From Pseudomonas putida (lineage in GTDB: Bacteria > Pseudomonadota > Gammaproteobacteria > Pseudomonadales > Pseudomonadaceae), in contig NZ_CP018846.1 of assembly GCF_002025705.1 (NCBI RefSeq), positions 549,501-613,500 on the forward strand: DNA of 64,000 nucleotides. Reading direction: 5' to 3'. The notes beneath the pieces are model-generated. The model ran no database searches. It was not told where the DNA came from and worked only from the letters and a program-made list of their open reading frames with translations. Both the position numbers and the translations under genes were made by a program. Each line of letters begins with the position of its first letter. Positions within the stretch are counted from its first letter, which is position 1. Positions 17,237 to 26,140 of the stretch are shown piece by piece.

Positions 17237-17529
17237 ACAGACTTCAACAGATCAAGGGTTACCTGTCGGGCGGTGCCGTTGGTGGCTCCAGCGCCCTCTT
17301 GAGAAGCACGTCAGCCTGTCGCGCGATGTCACCCCAGAGCCTCAGCGGCGTTCACGAGTTACCCAAGATCACAGGGCCACGCAGGCAGCCCCGTGTCATG
17401 GGGAAAAGCGAAATTGCCCGTTTATTCAAGAACCATGGGGCTGATCGTGAATTTGTCTATTTCCTCGATGCTCTTGGCGGGTGCCAGTTCGATTGCATTG
17501 GGAGCGGTCGCCCGGGCGAAGAGCCGTGA
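17233..17529 (+). CDS. small coupled reading frame, possibly a gene remnant
   Basis: A 98-aa frame whose ATG overlaps the previous stop as ATGA, implying translational coupling. The protein is basic in the middle and unrecognised. Its last 108 bp run antisense into the 3' end of the Hsp70-like gene. Either it is a true small protein or the stump of a longer native gene cut at the edge of the accessory operon. Confidence in coding is low. Confidence 0.3.
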   Translation: MNRLQQIKGYLSGGAVGGSSALLRSTSACRAMSPQSLSGVHELPKITGPRRQPRVMGKSEIARLFKNHGADREFVYFLDALGGCQFDCIGSGRPGEEP

Positions 17530-20238
17530 GCCGAAGGCGGCCGCCGGGAAATCCAAACGATACATTTTCAGCTCAGGGTCCCCTTCCGCAATGCCCAGGT
17601 GAGAACGTGGGCTGTTGCTGGCATAAAGGTTGAACACCCCCTGCTGCAATGCACCTAGCTCCTGCCATTCGCCGTAGGTCGCGCTGGGCGAGACTATCGC
17701 AGCGAAGCTTCCTCGGCGCAGGCGCCCTACAAACCAGGCGAAGGGAGCCTGACCTTCGTGGCGCTCCTGAACATGATCGAGCAGCAAGGTATTTTTCCCC
17801 GGCACCAGACGGAGCAGGCCAAGCGCCACGCCAGTCTTGGTAGTGGGGGCGTGGGGATTCTCAGTATCCATCTGCAGGGGCTGGTGCACCACGATGTCCG
17901 GCGGGTTGCCGCCAAAAGCTTGCTCCAACAGCTCTGCCCAGTGCTGATTGTCGGTGTCGAACAAGCGCCGAACATGGCGCGAGCGGCTGCCATTACCTGC
18001 TAGAAGCACATGGATGGTAGCGCCAGCGGGAAATGCGTCCTTGATTCGCGCAAGTTCCGCCAGGAATGCCTCCACACCCAGGCGCACTCGCGAGGCAAGC
18101 AGGTCATCAAGTGCTTCTACCGCCATACCGAGTTCGCATGTTTTCTTGTTGCCGTCAGCGTTGATCAAGTCGAGTTTGAGCTGCGAGACCAGTGCGCAGC
18201 TATCGCTCTCGAGGAGCGGACGCAGCTTGGCGGCAAGCATGACGGTGTTGGTTTGTGCGGCTTGAGTTGCAGCGAGGAAAGCTTCGCTACCGGCGAAGGG
18301 CTGAGCATCCATCGGTTTGGTGAACTGGATACGCTCATTGCGCAATACATCCAGATTGTCGCGCAAACATTGGTAAACCAGATGTTCCAGTAAATTTTCG
18401 CCGCCCAGGAAGTTGTCACCGCTGCTTGCCAGGTGCTCGAACACCTGCTCGTAGCCTTCATACTCTTCTTGCTCGGTAGCCCAACGCAGCAGGCCATAGT
18501 CGAAGTCGCTGGTACCGCCGCCAAAATCGAACACGGCATAGGGCACGCCCTCTTCGTTCGGCAGGATTCCCAGGTGCGGCATGGCAGCGGCAGCGTATGC
18601 TGCCGGCTCGCTGGCCAGATCATTGACTTCGAATTCGTTGAGCACCTGTGGGTGATGTTCGATGAGCGTGCCTGGCAGGCTGCGCTGCAGCCCACGGCGG
18701 AAACTGGCAAGAATGCGTTCCTTGACGTGACGCGGATACTTGACCGGGAAGGACATGTAGTACTTGAGGAAGATACCTCGCCCACGCCAGTTGATCGTCA
18801 TGCCGAGGTACCAGGCATAGAGTTCGATCGGGTCGAAGGGGTAATCCGCCGATACGCTCAGTGACTGCCCCCGTACCGGGTTGTGCTCAGCGTGTGGGGC
18901 CAGTTCCAGTTCATGCCCCTGACGGTCGGTCATACGCATGCGGCGATGTTCGTTCGAGCGTAGCGCCCATTGCTTCAAGCGAGGCAGGATACTGGCCAGG
19001 ATCCCGGTTTCACCGGGGTTGTCGCGAAAGCTGGCCTGCGCCTCGTGGGCGGCGCGCATCCACTTCCAGTCCAGAGAAGGGCGGTAGGCGCGTTCTGTCC
19101 AGGCTTGCTCAAAAGAACTGTAGTCCAGGCATTCAAGTACCGTAGGGTTCTCGAAGTGCTGAGGTTGCACGCTCTGGTAGAAATCACGCACGCCGATGCG
19201 CAGGAGCTCACGCCCGCCACTGCTGGTGTCCATGGCCACCACTGTGCTGCTGGTGCCGAAATCTATGGCGACGGCGCGTCGCTGCACGTCCTGGCCGGGG
19301 TCTCGAGCGACTTGAGCAAATCGATTGAGCGATTCAGCCGATTCTCCCCACAGTTCCCATATGCCTTTGTCAGGGTCGGTAAGTTGTGTGCTGTCGAGTT
19401 TCGGCAGTCGGCAGGGGGTGTGGTCGATGTCTGTCAGCTGAAAATCCACCCAGTGATTGCGTGGGTTGAAAATCAGCTTGTCATAACCCAGGGCGTGCAG
19501 CTTCTGGTTTTCCAGAACCAGGTTGGCCAACAGCCTCTCGGCTGGCATGGCTTGCCAGCCTCGATCGGGCCCAAAGGTCTGACCGGACGGTGCCACGAGT
19601 TTCCACCCGTGGCTGGCCAGGCTGGCCATCACCTTCGAGAGAGGTGCGTCTGCCCATAGAGTGTGGCAGGCAAAAATGTACCCTAAAGAGTTTGAACCCG
19701 TATTCCAGCAACCATTGTCCGTGTCGCAATAGCCTTCTTGTGTCAGCCATTGGTACGTCGTTTCGGTATTCACCGTGTTCATACGGTAGGCCTGCCCCGC
19801 ACGATGCGGATTTTCTTTGGCAGTGGCAAAGGCCTTCAATTCATCCTTGCCTGGAAGCCGCCAGCCATCGAGGCCAGCCCAACGGCCTTTTTTTAGTACC
19901 TGTTGGCCCTCTTCAAAAGGGTAGGATTTGTCGCTGGTCGCATGACTCCACAGCATCTGCTTACTGCTCTGCAGAGTCGCAAGGTTCTGTTCACCGTCAA
20001 AGTTCTGCAGATAAACGAACGGGTTTTGATCAAGGAAGGCGCGCAGTGTCGCTTCGCAGGGATACCGTAGCCCGGTTTGCGCATCGAGGATGGCTTGCGC
20101 CTTCTCTACCTCATGCTCACGCTGTGGCAGCAGGTACCAGAAGCGACTCTTGGTGAGGCAATCAAGGAAGTCGGCCAGGTTGTCGGCATGGCGCTCTTCG
20201 ATATTGAACGTGCTGGTGGATCGTTGTTGTGTCGTCAT
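17422..20238 (-). CDS. Hsp70/actin-fold ATPase with N-terminal extension
   Basis: About 938 aa. The ATPase core is shown by phosphate-1 AIDFGTSSTVVAM (about residues 322-334), phosphate-2 FDFGGGTSDFDYG (about 570-582) and the adenosine loop LLAGNGSRSRHV (about 746-757). About 320 residues precede it, with a WRLPGKDELKAF segment and a later CWNTGSNSLGYIF that recall Lcl/DUF1566 folds. No DnaK substrate domain or EEVD-like tail is evident. ATG 20238 lies 11 nt after the upstream stop; TTG 20253 is an alternative. It is the last gene of the five-gene operon. It probably acts as an ATP-driven switch, but its role is unknown. Confidence 0.85.
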   Translation of the reverse strand: MTTQQRSTSTFNIEERHADNLADFLDCLTKSRFWYLLPQREHEVEKAQAILDAQTGLRYPCEATLRAFLDQNPFVYLQNFDGEQNLATLQSSKQMLWSHATSDKSYPFEEGQQVLKKGRWAGLDGWRLPGKDELKAFATAKENPHRAGQAYRMNTVNTETTYQWLTQEGYCDTDNGCWNTGSNSLGYIFACHTLWADAPLSKVMASLASHGWKLVAPSGQTFGPDRGWQAMPAERLLANLVLENQKLHALGYDKLIFNPRNHWVDFQLTDIDHTPCRLPKLDSTQLTDPDKGIWELWGESAESLNRFAQVARDPGQDVQRRAVAIDFGTSSTVVAMDTSSGGRELLRIGVRDFYQSVQPQHFENPTVLECLDYSSFEQAWTERAYRPSLDWKWMRAAHEAQASFRDNPGETGILASILPRLKQWALRSNEHRRMRMTDRQGHELELAPHAEHNPVRGQSLSVSADYPFDPIELYAWYLGMTINWRGRGIFLKYYMSFPVKYPRHVKERILASFRRGLQRSLPGTLIEHHPQVLNEFEVNDLASEPAAYAAAAMPHLGILPNEEGVPYAVFDFGGGTSDFDYGLLRWATEQEEYEGYEQVFEHLASSGDNFLGGENLLEHLVYQCLRDNLDVLRNERIQFTKPMDAQPFAGSEAFLAATQAAQTNTVMLAAKLRPLLESDSCALVSQLKLDLINADGNKKTCELGMAVEALDDLLASRVRLGVEAFLAELARIKDAFPAGATIHVLLAGNGSRSRHVRRLFDTDNQHWAELLEQAFGGNPPDIVVHQPLQMDTENPHAPTTKTGVALGLLRLVPGKNTLLLDHVQERHEGQAPFAWFVGRLRRGSFAAIVSPSATYGEWQELGALQQGVFNLYASNSPRSHLGIAEGDPELKMYRLDFPAAAFGSRLFARATAPNAIELAPAKSIEEIDKFTISPMVLE

Positions 20239-20249
20239 TGGAGTCGGCT

Positions 20250-21080
20250 TCAATGGGTAATGACCAAGGCCTTGCGGATCGCTCTGCCGCTGCCATCGGC
20301 AATACCGGGCAGGTACAGGGCGTCGAGCGATTCGCCACTGCAGGTATGGCGGCTTCGCAGATGCCGTTCAAAGTCGAAGCTGGCACCAGGGCTGGCTAAG
20401 ATCAGGCTCCACGGGCGGGTGCGCCAGTTGTGGTTGTACCAGCCGAGTGCGTAGGTGAGCAGTGCATGTTCAGCTTCATTGGCACCTCGACGTTGCGCTT
20501 CACACCGCTGTTTGAGAAGTTCCCACAACCGCTGCAGGCTTTCAGGCTGCGCCAGGACGGCTACTGCTTGTGCCAACGCGTCGAAGTTGTCGGCGGGCAG
20601 CGAGGTCAATCCCATCTGTTCGGCCAGATCCGCATCGTTTCGAAGCAAAGCCAGCGCTGCCGGAGGCTGAGTGGATCGTGCCAGCTCTGCCTGGCTGCTC
20701 TGCATGGCCGTTTGCAGCGTTTGCAATTGACGCTTGAGGGAATCATTTTCCAGCATCAGAGCCTGGGTGGCTGTGGTGCATTCGGCCAGGCTCTTGTGCA
20801 GCCCCGCGCACTCATCGAGTGTTCGTTGCCGTTCGGCCTGTGCGTGCGCCAATCTTTCTTCGCTTTCCGCTTGCTCGGCTTTGATGGTTTGCTCATGCCC
20901 GGTAGCGACTTTGCGAATCAGTGACTGAAACGGCGTGAAATGTTCGAGCAGGAGCTTGAGGTCGGCGAGGCTCAGTTGTTCGCTGCCGGCCGAAGGCAAT
21001 GCATCCCAGCGCTCTGCAAGCGTTTTCAGGCGTTGCTGATCGTCACTGGCCAATGCGCCATTTTGCAGGTCGTTTGCCAT
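20250..21080 (-). CDS. coiled-coil protein of the Hsp70-HerA operon
   Basis: A 276-aa protein of unknown family. A long coiled coil runs over about residues 60-140 (EQTIKAEQAESEERLAHAQA; LENDSLKRQLQTLQTAMQ). A globular C-terminal part ends near GWYNHNWRTRPWSLI and RHTCSGESLDALYLPG. It starts 3 nt after the upstream gene's stop. The partial GrpE-like layout (long helix, then globular part) next to an Hsp70-like ATPase is suggestive, but I see no GrpE signature. Confidence 0.75.
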   Translation of the reverse strand: MANDLQNGALASDDQQRLKTLAERWDALPSAGSEQLSLADLKLLLEHFTPFQSLIRKVATGHEQTIKAEQAESEERLAHAQAERQRTLDECAGLHKSLAECTTATQALMLENDSLKRQLQTLQTAMQSSQAELARSTQPPAALALLRNDADLAEQMGLTSLPADNFDALAQAVAVLAQPESLQRLWELLKQRCEAQRRGANEAEHALLTYALGWYNHNWRTRPWSLILASPGASFDFERHLRSRHTCSGESLDALYLPGIADGSGRAIRKALVITH

Positions 21081-21083
21081 GTG

Positions 21084-21938
21084 TCAGATCCCTTCAAGTT
21101 CGTTGATCAGCGTGCGCATTTCCGGGCGAGCCATTAGCCGTTGCCGCTGTGGAAGATTGGCGACGAAACCAACGATTCGCGCCTGCAGGTAATGTGGTAG
21201 GTCCCGGAAGCGCTTTTGCAGAACACGCAGTGTTTCCTCACCGGGCTCTGGATAAGGGTTGGGAACTGGCAACGGTTCGAGCCGCCCGCACAGCAGCGCC
21301 AGGTCGATGGGGCCCAGGACCGTGAATACCCGTGGGTAGAGTGCCGGCAGGAAGCTCACCAGGTGTTCGGCATCCACCTGCTGCAATGCCTGGTTCTGGG
21401 CTCGCAGTTGCTCGTTTTCCCGTTGCAGGTATGCACGCTCGCTGGCCAGGCGCTCCGCCTGGTCCTGATGGCTACGCTCCAATGCATCCTGGCGTAGCTT
21501 GATCTGTTCGCTATCACCGCTTCCAAGCAACCAAGGCAGCACTGCATGGCGCAGTTGCTCCGAGCATGTTGCAAGTTCTTCCTTGGGCAACCCGAAGCGC
21601 TCAGCCAGCCATTCCCAAGCCAGTACTTGCCATGCCGGAAGCGCGTCACTGCGTTCCGAGGCAGACATCTGCGCCGATAGCAGGCGCCCGCCAGCGTCCG
21701 CCAGCAGGTGGACGAAAGCAGCCGGTTGACCGTCGTCCTGCATGCGCTCGAGAACATCGATCTCTGCGCCGACAAGTGCTCGCGGGTTGTTGACTGGCAG
21801 CTGCATCTGCCCTTGAACCGGTATCGGAGAGGCTGACCTGGCTGTGGATACCTGCCATGCAGCTAAACGTCCGCCCACCAGCACCAGAACCAGATGCGGG
21901 GCCGCAGGCAATGCCTCAGCATGTTGCGCTTGATTCAT
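21084..21938 (-). CDS. coiled-coil-containing protein of the Hsp70-HerA operon
   Basis: A 284-aa unrecognised protein. The N-terminal third has a hydrophobic strand (HLVLVLVGGRLAAWQV) and resembles no domain I can name. A coiled coil spans about residues 150-190 (ERLASERAYLQRENEQLRAQ). The C-terminal third is helical, with RVFTVLGPIDLALL and FRDLPHYLQARIVGF. Its ATG overlaps the upstream stop by 4 nt (ATGA), so translation is coupled to the 244-aa gene. Confidence 0.75.
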   Translation of the reverse strand: MNQAQHAEALPAAPHLVLVLVGGRLAAWQVSTARSASPIPVQGQMQLPVNNPRALVGAEIDVLERMQDDGQPAAFVHLLADAGGRLLSAQMSASERSDALPAWQVLAWEWLAERFGLPKEELATCSEQLRHAVLPWLLGSGDSEQIKLRQDALERSHQDQAERLASERAYLQRENEQLRAQNQALQQVDAEHLVSFLPALYPRVFTVLGPIDLALLCGRLEPLPVPNPYPEPGEETLRVLQKRFRDLPHYLQARIVGFVANLPQRQRLMARPEMRTLINELEGI

Positions 21939-22669
21939 CGGCGTTCCTCACCCTGGCCGCGGTTCTCGAGTTGCTTGGCAAGTTCCGCCCATTTGTCTTG
22001 TGCGCTGTCGAGAGCGCCGTAAAGCGAACCCCGTTCACCTTCGCTCAAGGTCGTGCCGTTTGGGGTTGTTTCCAGCTTCTTCTCGAAGCTGCGGGCATCG
22101 CCACCGGAGAGCCGATTTTCAAGGTAGGCAAGCACGTTCCCGCTCAAGCGCCCGCCGACGATTAGGCTCTGCATCCGCTCAGGGGTGAAGTAGGTTGGGT
22201 TGCTGATCGGAAGCAGCCATATGTCGTTGAGGCTGCCACGTTCAAGATTGAACTTGTTTTCCAGGCCGACGGTGCCGATGCTCAGGCCGGCTACCAGCTT
22301 TACTGCGTCGCTGCGCTTTTCGCTGACTTCAGGGTCCAGCTCAAAGTTGCGCAATGCATCCAGGTAATCTTCAAAGTCCTCGAACTTGTCCAGGGTGATG
22401 TCCTGTTCCGCAGCTTGCATGGCACGTTCACCGAGATCTGCTACTTCGTCCTGCGGCTTGATGATGCCCAATGCCTGGAGCAAGCCGTTGGCGATCTTGC
22501 TGACAACTGCCGCAATTGGCTTTATCGCATCGAAAACATTGGCGACGACTGGGGCAATGGTCGTGGCAAAGGATGATACTGCGCTACCGATCTTGCTGAT
22601 CGTGCTGATACCGCTGGCGATTGCACTGCCGATGTTGCTGACTACGCTGAAAATTGCACCAAATACCAT
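21935..22669 (-). CDS. protein with hydrophobic Gly/Ala/Ser-rich N-terminus, candidate membrane effector
   Basis: A 244-aa protein. Residues 1-70 are almost free of charge and repeat small and beta-branched residues (VVSNIGSAIASGISTISKIG, SFATTIAPVVANVFDAIKPI). This pattern is found in tape-measure segments, pore formers and some bacteriocins. An acidic stretch follows (FEDFEDYLDAL), then a soluble domain with LIVGGRLSGNVLAYLENRL. There is no cleavable signal. ATG 22669 has GAGAG upstream. It lies 23 nt after the HerA-like gene. A membrane-acting role is inference. Confidence 0.72.
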   Translation of the reverse strand: MVFGAIFSVVSNIGSAIASGISTISKIGSAVSSFATTIAPVVANVFDAIKPIAAVVSKIANGLLQALGIIKPQDEVADLGERAMQAAEQDITLDKFEDFEDYLDALRNFELDPEVSEKRSDAVKLVAGLSIGTVGLENKFNLERGSLNDIWLLPISNPTYFTPERMQSLIVGGRLSGNVLAYLENRLSGGDARSFEKKLETTPNGTTLSEGERGSLYGALDSAQDKWAELAKQLENRGQGEERR

Positions 22670-22692
22670 GATGGCGTTCTCTCGTTGGGATA

Positions 22693-25600
22693 TCAGAAAG
22701 TCTTGAAACGGGATAAGTGTTTGCAGTGCGTGAACAAGTCCCTGGCATCAGGCAATTGCATCTTTTGCTTGAGCATTGCCAGGTCGGTGCTCTCTCCTAA
22801 AAGTCGCAGCAGGACATCGCTTGCTAGTGCAATCGTGTCCCGCTCGGTGTGGTCGAGCAGAGACGGCACTTCTTTTTCGTTGGCATGCACACTTGGGTTC
22901 GCATCGAGCATCAATGCCATCCAGGCGGCAGCTAGCAGCGAGTTTGGCCAGGTGAACGTTTGCTGCTCACGCCACTGCACATAACCGGCTTGGCCGCTGA
23001 CGGCGGCCGCTTGCCAGCGACCGAGCCATTCATTGAGGCGCAAGAACGCGCCGTCAGCACGCTGTGGCCGGGAACCAGGGGCTACCAGTTGAAGGAGCTG
23101 GTTGTGGGCCTGGCGAGTTTCGCGCACGAAGCAGGCAAAACGGTGGCTGTCGGCCTGATCCTCGCTCAGCCACCCCAGCTGACAGAAGCGGGGGTAGTAG
23201 CGTGCCCGTTCACGCCACAGCTGGTGCTCGCTCCGTTGCTGAAGGTCGAGCACTTGCCGGTTGTCCGTCTGTGCACGGTCATTGCGTATGGCTGCATGTG
23301 CCGGACCGTGCCAGCCGCCACAAAAGACAATGGCTTCACCGGTACTCAGATTGGGCAGGAAGGTGCGTTGCTCCTCATCCATCATCATGGCTTCAGCCAT
23401 TGACCGGCGATCATCTTCGGCGAACAGTCGATGGACGATCTTGCAATGGGTATTCTTGATGACATCGGGGATCAGCTTGGCCGGAATCTGATCGGCGATG
23501 ATCAGCCCGGTACCGTACTTGCGCACTTCGGCAAGCATCCCGGCGAAAGACTCCACGGCCATGGCGGCCGCCTTGTCACCGTGCTCTGGACGTGAAAGCA
23601 AGCGATGGGCTTCTTCGATGAGAGTCAGCTGTCGGAACCCTGGGTCCTGCTCATGCCTCGATCGCATGGTTTCGTTGATGGCACCGAGTAGCAGGGCCAT
23701 GAGCAGTGCCTTCTCCTCGCCGCCTTGCAACTCCTCAAGTTCCACTACGGCCTTGCGTTGAAGAAGGGCATGGAAGTCGATCGACTGCGGGACGTCCAGC
23801 ACCCGGCCCAGGGTACCGTCAGTGAGGCTGCGCAAGCGTGAAACCAGCGAGCCTCGGTATTTTTCTTCAAGCTCCCTGCCCAGCCCATAAAGCGGTATCA
23901 GCCGGTCTAGCTGGTTGATCATGTCGCTCAGTGTCGGCCAGGCTCGGCTGGCTGGATCGAATGGGTCGTCTCCGGGCAGGAACTCATTCTCATCGACATC
24001 CCAGCCTTTATCTTCATAGGCAGCCAGGATGGCCGCCTCGACCATCATGGGCATGGAGGCTTCCATCGGGAAAACCGCAGTGAAGGTGTTTTTCAGGAAG
24101 CCTGCGTGACTCTTGATCCGTTGATTCTTGCGAACCAGGGCGAAAGGGTTCAGGCGCAAGCTCTGGTAGTCATCGCCATTCGGACGGTAGTAATCGACAT
24201 GGCTACCCAAATGTTCTGCCAGCTCCCGGTACTCGGTCTTGGCAGGTTCGATGACCAGAAATGGCAAGCCCGACTCCAGCAACAGGTTCAGGCAGGTCGT
24301 GGTTTTACCCGCCCCGGTAACTCCGGTGACGAACACGTGCTTGTTCAGGTCGTTGCGTGACAGACGCACACGATTGTTCGGGTAGCGACGCCCTCGATCA
24401 ATCACCGTGCCAAGGTCCAGTGCGGCGGTCTGCTCCACGTCAGGCAGGTCAACTGCGAAGTTGACGGTCTTGCGCCGCCGAATGCCTTGCAGTTCCTGTT
24501 GTGGCAAGTTGGCGATGATTGCCAGTTCATCTGCCGTCAGCAAGCTGCCGAGGCGGCCATGGCTACCGCCCTGCAGACTATGGAACAGCAACGCTTCCGG
24601 GGGGTGCGGGCTGGCCATTACCGGCAAGCGCAGAAACTGGCCATGCGCCTGACGGGGAAGGTCATAAACCTCCAGTGGACTCATCGTGATTTCAGAGCCT
24701 TGGTAAGTAGCGCGCAGGGTATTCTTGAGGCGTTGGTAAGTGGTGTTGTCCTCGGCCGCAAAATACAGCGCACTGTGGTAAAGCCCTTTGGTCAGGCCCT
24801 TGTGCAGGCGATTGATCAGCTGCTTGTCCAGATAGTCGACCAGGTGCTGAGCTCGCTTGTTGGCTATTTCCTGAGTAATGCCCAGGTTGCTTCCCTCGGT
24901 ATTCGACAGGCTGTGATTGCTGGAATTGGAGGTAGTAAAGGAGCTGCCACTACCGGTGGTGGTGCTGGTGCTCGTGCCAACATTCTTGCCTAACGACTCG
25001 CTAGAGTTACTGCCATTGGAGCTGGACTGCCGATTGCTGCTGGACGATGTTCCTCGGCTCCAGCTTTCCGATGCTCCTTCATTTTTGCTTCGGCTTTCCG
25101 AGCGATTGTCGTTCACCCCTTTGGCGTCGCTGGTACCCGAGGACACGCTCTTTTGCTGGCTGGTATTGCCGCTGGCCTGAATGCTGGTACGCACAAGGGC
25201 CGCCAGCCTGGAAGACAGCGCATAGGCGGCATCCAGGTGGTGGCGAATTTGTTGGCGTGTCAGAGGTTGGCTGGTGACTGCCAGTTGCCAGTGGCCGTCG
25301 TTCTGGTTATCGCTGCGGCTGCCGGATTGCAGCGCTCGCACCAGACGGTCCAGGCCCTGGAAGTTCTGTTCGTCGCTGCTTTCATCGTGAGGCTGGCCGG
25401 TTGGAGCGCCCAGCATGACGCCCTGAAAGGCGGCATTGTTGAACTGTTCTACAAGTGCATTGCTGCTTGCTTGCACGACCTTTTCGCCGAAGTTGATACC
25501 CGGCAGTTGCCCTTCGAGGGCGCCGCGCAGGTTCTTCATTGCTTCATGGAGGTCAGCATCCGCGCAGTCGCTTGTAACGCCGAAATACAAGGCGATACCA

Positions 25601-25845
25601 GATGGACTGCCGTCGAGTAGATAAAGCAGCCGAACTGGTTGGGTTGGGTCTAGCGATGCGTACACGTTTGCCAGAGCCTGGCGATAAGCTTGGTGACCTT
25701 CGACATTAATTTCATCAAGGCGGATCAGGCGAACACGGGGCTGCGACGCGACCGTAGGGGAAAAACTCAAGGCGGGAGGCTGAATCAGCGCCTGCAGCCA
25801 GTCATCCTGTTGAGGCAGCAGCTGAGAAAGGATTTCGGTGGCCAA
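22693..25845 (-). CDS. HerA/VirB4-like ATPase with serine-rich insertion
   Basis: A 1050-aa protein. The Walker A motif TGVTGAGKTTT is at about residues 504-514. Walker B LTLIEEAHRLL is at about 737-747, with the EEAH form of HerA/VirB4 ATPases. IIADQIPAKL follows at about 778-787. Residues about 223-318 are a low-complexity Ser/Gly/Asn/Thr insertion (SRGTSSSSNRQSSSNGSNSS). The start is TTG 25845, supported by AAGGA 8 nt upstream; no in-frame ATG is near. It is the first gene of the operon and probably a hexameric DNA or protein translocase. It is much larger than HerA proteins of the HerA-NurA type. Confidence 0.87.
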   Translation of the reverse strand: MATEILSQLLPQQDDWLQALIQPPALSFSPTVASQPRVRLIRLDEINVEGHQAYRQALANVYASLDPTQPVRLLYLLDGSPSGIALYFGVTSDCADADLHEAMKNLRGALEGQLPGINFGEKVVQASSNALVEQFNNAAFQGVMLGAPTGQPHDESSDEQNFQGLDRLVRALQSGSRSDNQNDGHWQLAVTSQPLTRQQIRHHLDAAYALSSRLAALVRTSIQASGNTSQQKSVSSGTSDAKGVNDNRSESRSKNEGASESWSRGTSSSSNRQSSSNGSNSSESLGKNVGTSTSTTTGSGSSFTTSNSSNHSLSNTEGSNLGITQEIANKRAQHLVDYLDKQLINRLHKGLTKGLYHSALYFAAEDNTTYQRLKNTLRATYQGSEITMSPLEVYDLPRQAHGQFLRLPVMASPHPPEALLFHSLQGGSHGRLGSLLTADELAIIANLPQQELQGIRRRKTVNFAVDLPDVEQTAALDLGTVIDRGRRYPNNRVRLSRNDLNKHVFVTGVTGAGKTTTCLNLLLESGLPFLVIEPAKTEYRELAEHLGSHVDYYRPNGDDYQSLRLNPFALVRKNQRIKSHAGFLKNTFTAVFPMEASMPMMVEAAILAAYEDKGWDVDENEFLPGDDPFDPASRAWPTLSDMINQLDRLIPLYGLGRELEEKYRGSLVSRLRSLTDGTLGRVLDVPQSIDFHALLQRKAVVELEELQGGEEKALLMALLLGAINETMRSRHEQDPGFRQLTLIEEAHRLLSRPEHGDKAAAMAVESFAGMLAEVRKYGTGLIIADQIPAKLIPDVIKNTHCKIVHRLFAEDDRRSMAEAMMMDEEQRTFLPNLSTGEAIVFCGGWHGPAHAAIRNDRAQTDNRQVLDLQQRSEHQLWRERARYYPRFCQLGWLSEDQADSHRFACFVRETRQAHNQLLQLVAPGSRPQRADGAFLRLNEWLGRWQAAAVSGQAGYVQWREQQTFTWPNSLLAAAWMALMLDANPSVHANEKEVPSLLDHTERDTIALASDVLLRLLGESTDLAMLKQKMQLPDARDLFTHCKHLSRFKTF

Positions 25846-26140
25846 TAGGACATTCCTTCAAGAGCACTTCTGGCGGCTTGAGGGAGTTGGACCGGAACAC
25901 AGTGGCATGGCAACGTCCTTGTCAAGCGGTGAGTTCTGCTCATTTTGCAGGCTATTCGTCGTGGCTGCTAGCCTTTTGCCATGCGCTTGTGAGGTACAGA
26001 ACAAGCATCTGCCTGAAAAGTTTACCCATTACGGGTGCCAATGTTTACCAAGGCACGAATATCTGTGCTCTCAGTGTTTGAATCAGCTCTGATTGTTTAC
26101 CTGTAAAAGGAAACAAGGCGGGACGGTGCTTGTACTTCGC
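25846..26140. promoter_or_regulatory. promoter region of the HerA-Hsp70 operon
   Basis: A 295-bp gap with no credible gene. It contains three GTTTACC heptamers (starting at about 26022, 26043 and 26095) and the short inverted repeat TTTACCTGTAAA at 26096-26107. The GTTTACCTGTA part recurs in front of the small membrane gene at 16870-16880. The shared words suggest a common regulator. Confidence 0.45.

Noticed and set aside
18433..19659. Plus-strand frames at 18433-18864 and 18970-19659
   Set aside because: Both are antisense within the Hsp70-like gene, whose ATPase motifs prove the minus-strand reading.
20250..21080. GrpE-like exchange factor for the Hsp70-like protein
   Set aside because: Coiled-coil layout is suggestive, but no GrpE signature in the C-terminal part.
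15742..25845. BREX, CBASS, Zorya or DISARM system
   Set aside because: No PglX/PglZ, CD-NTase, MotAB-like or DrmABC proteins are visible; only the WYL regulator and a HerA-like ATPase recall such systems.
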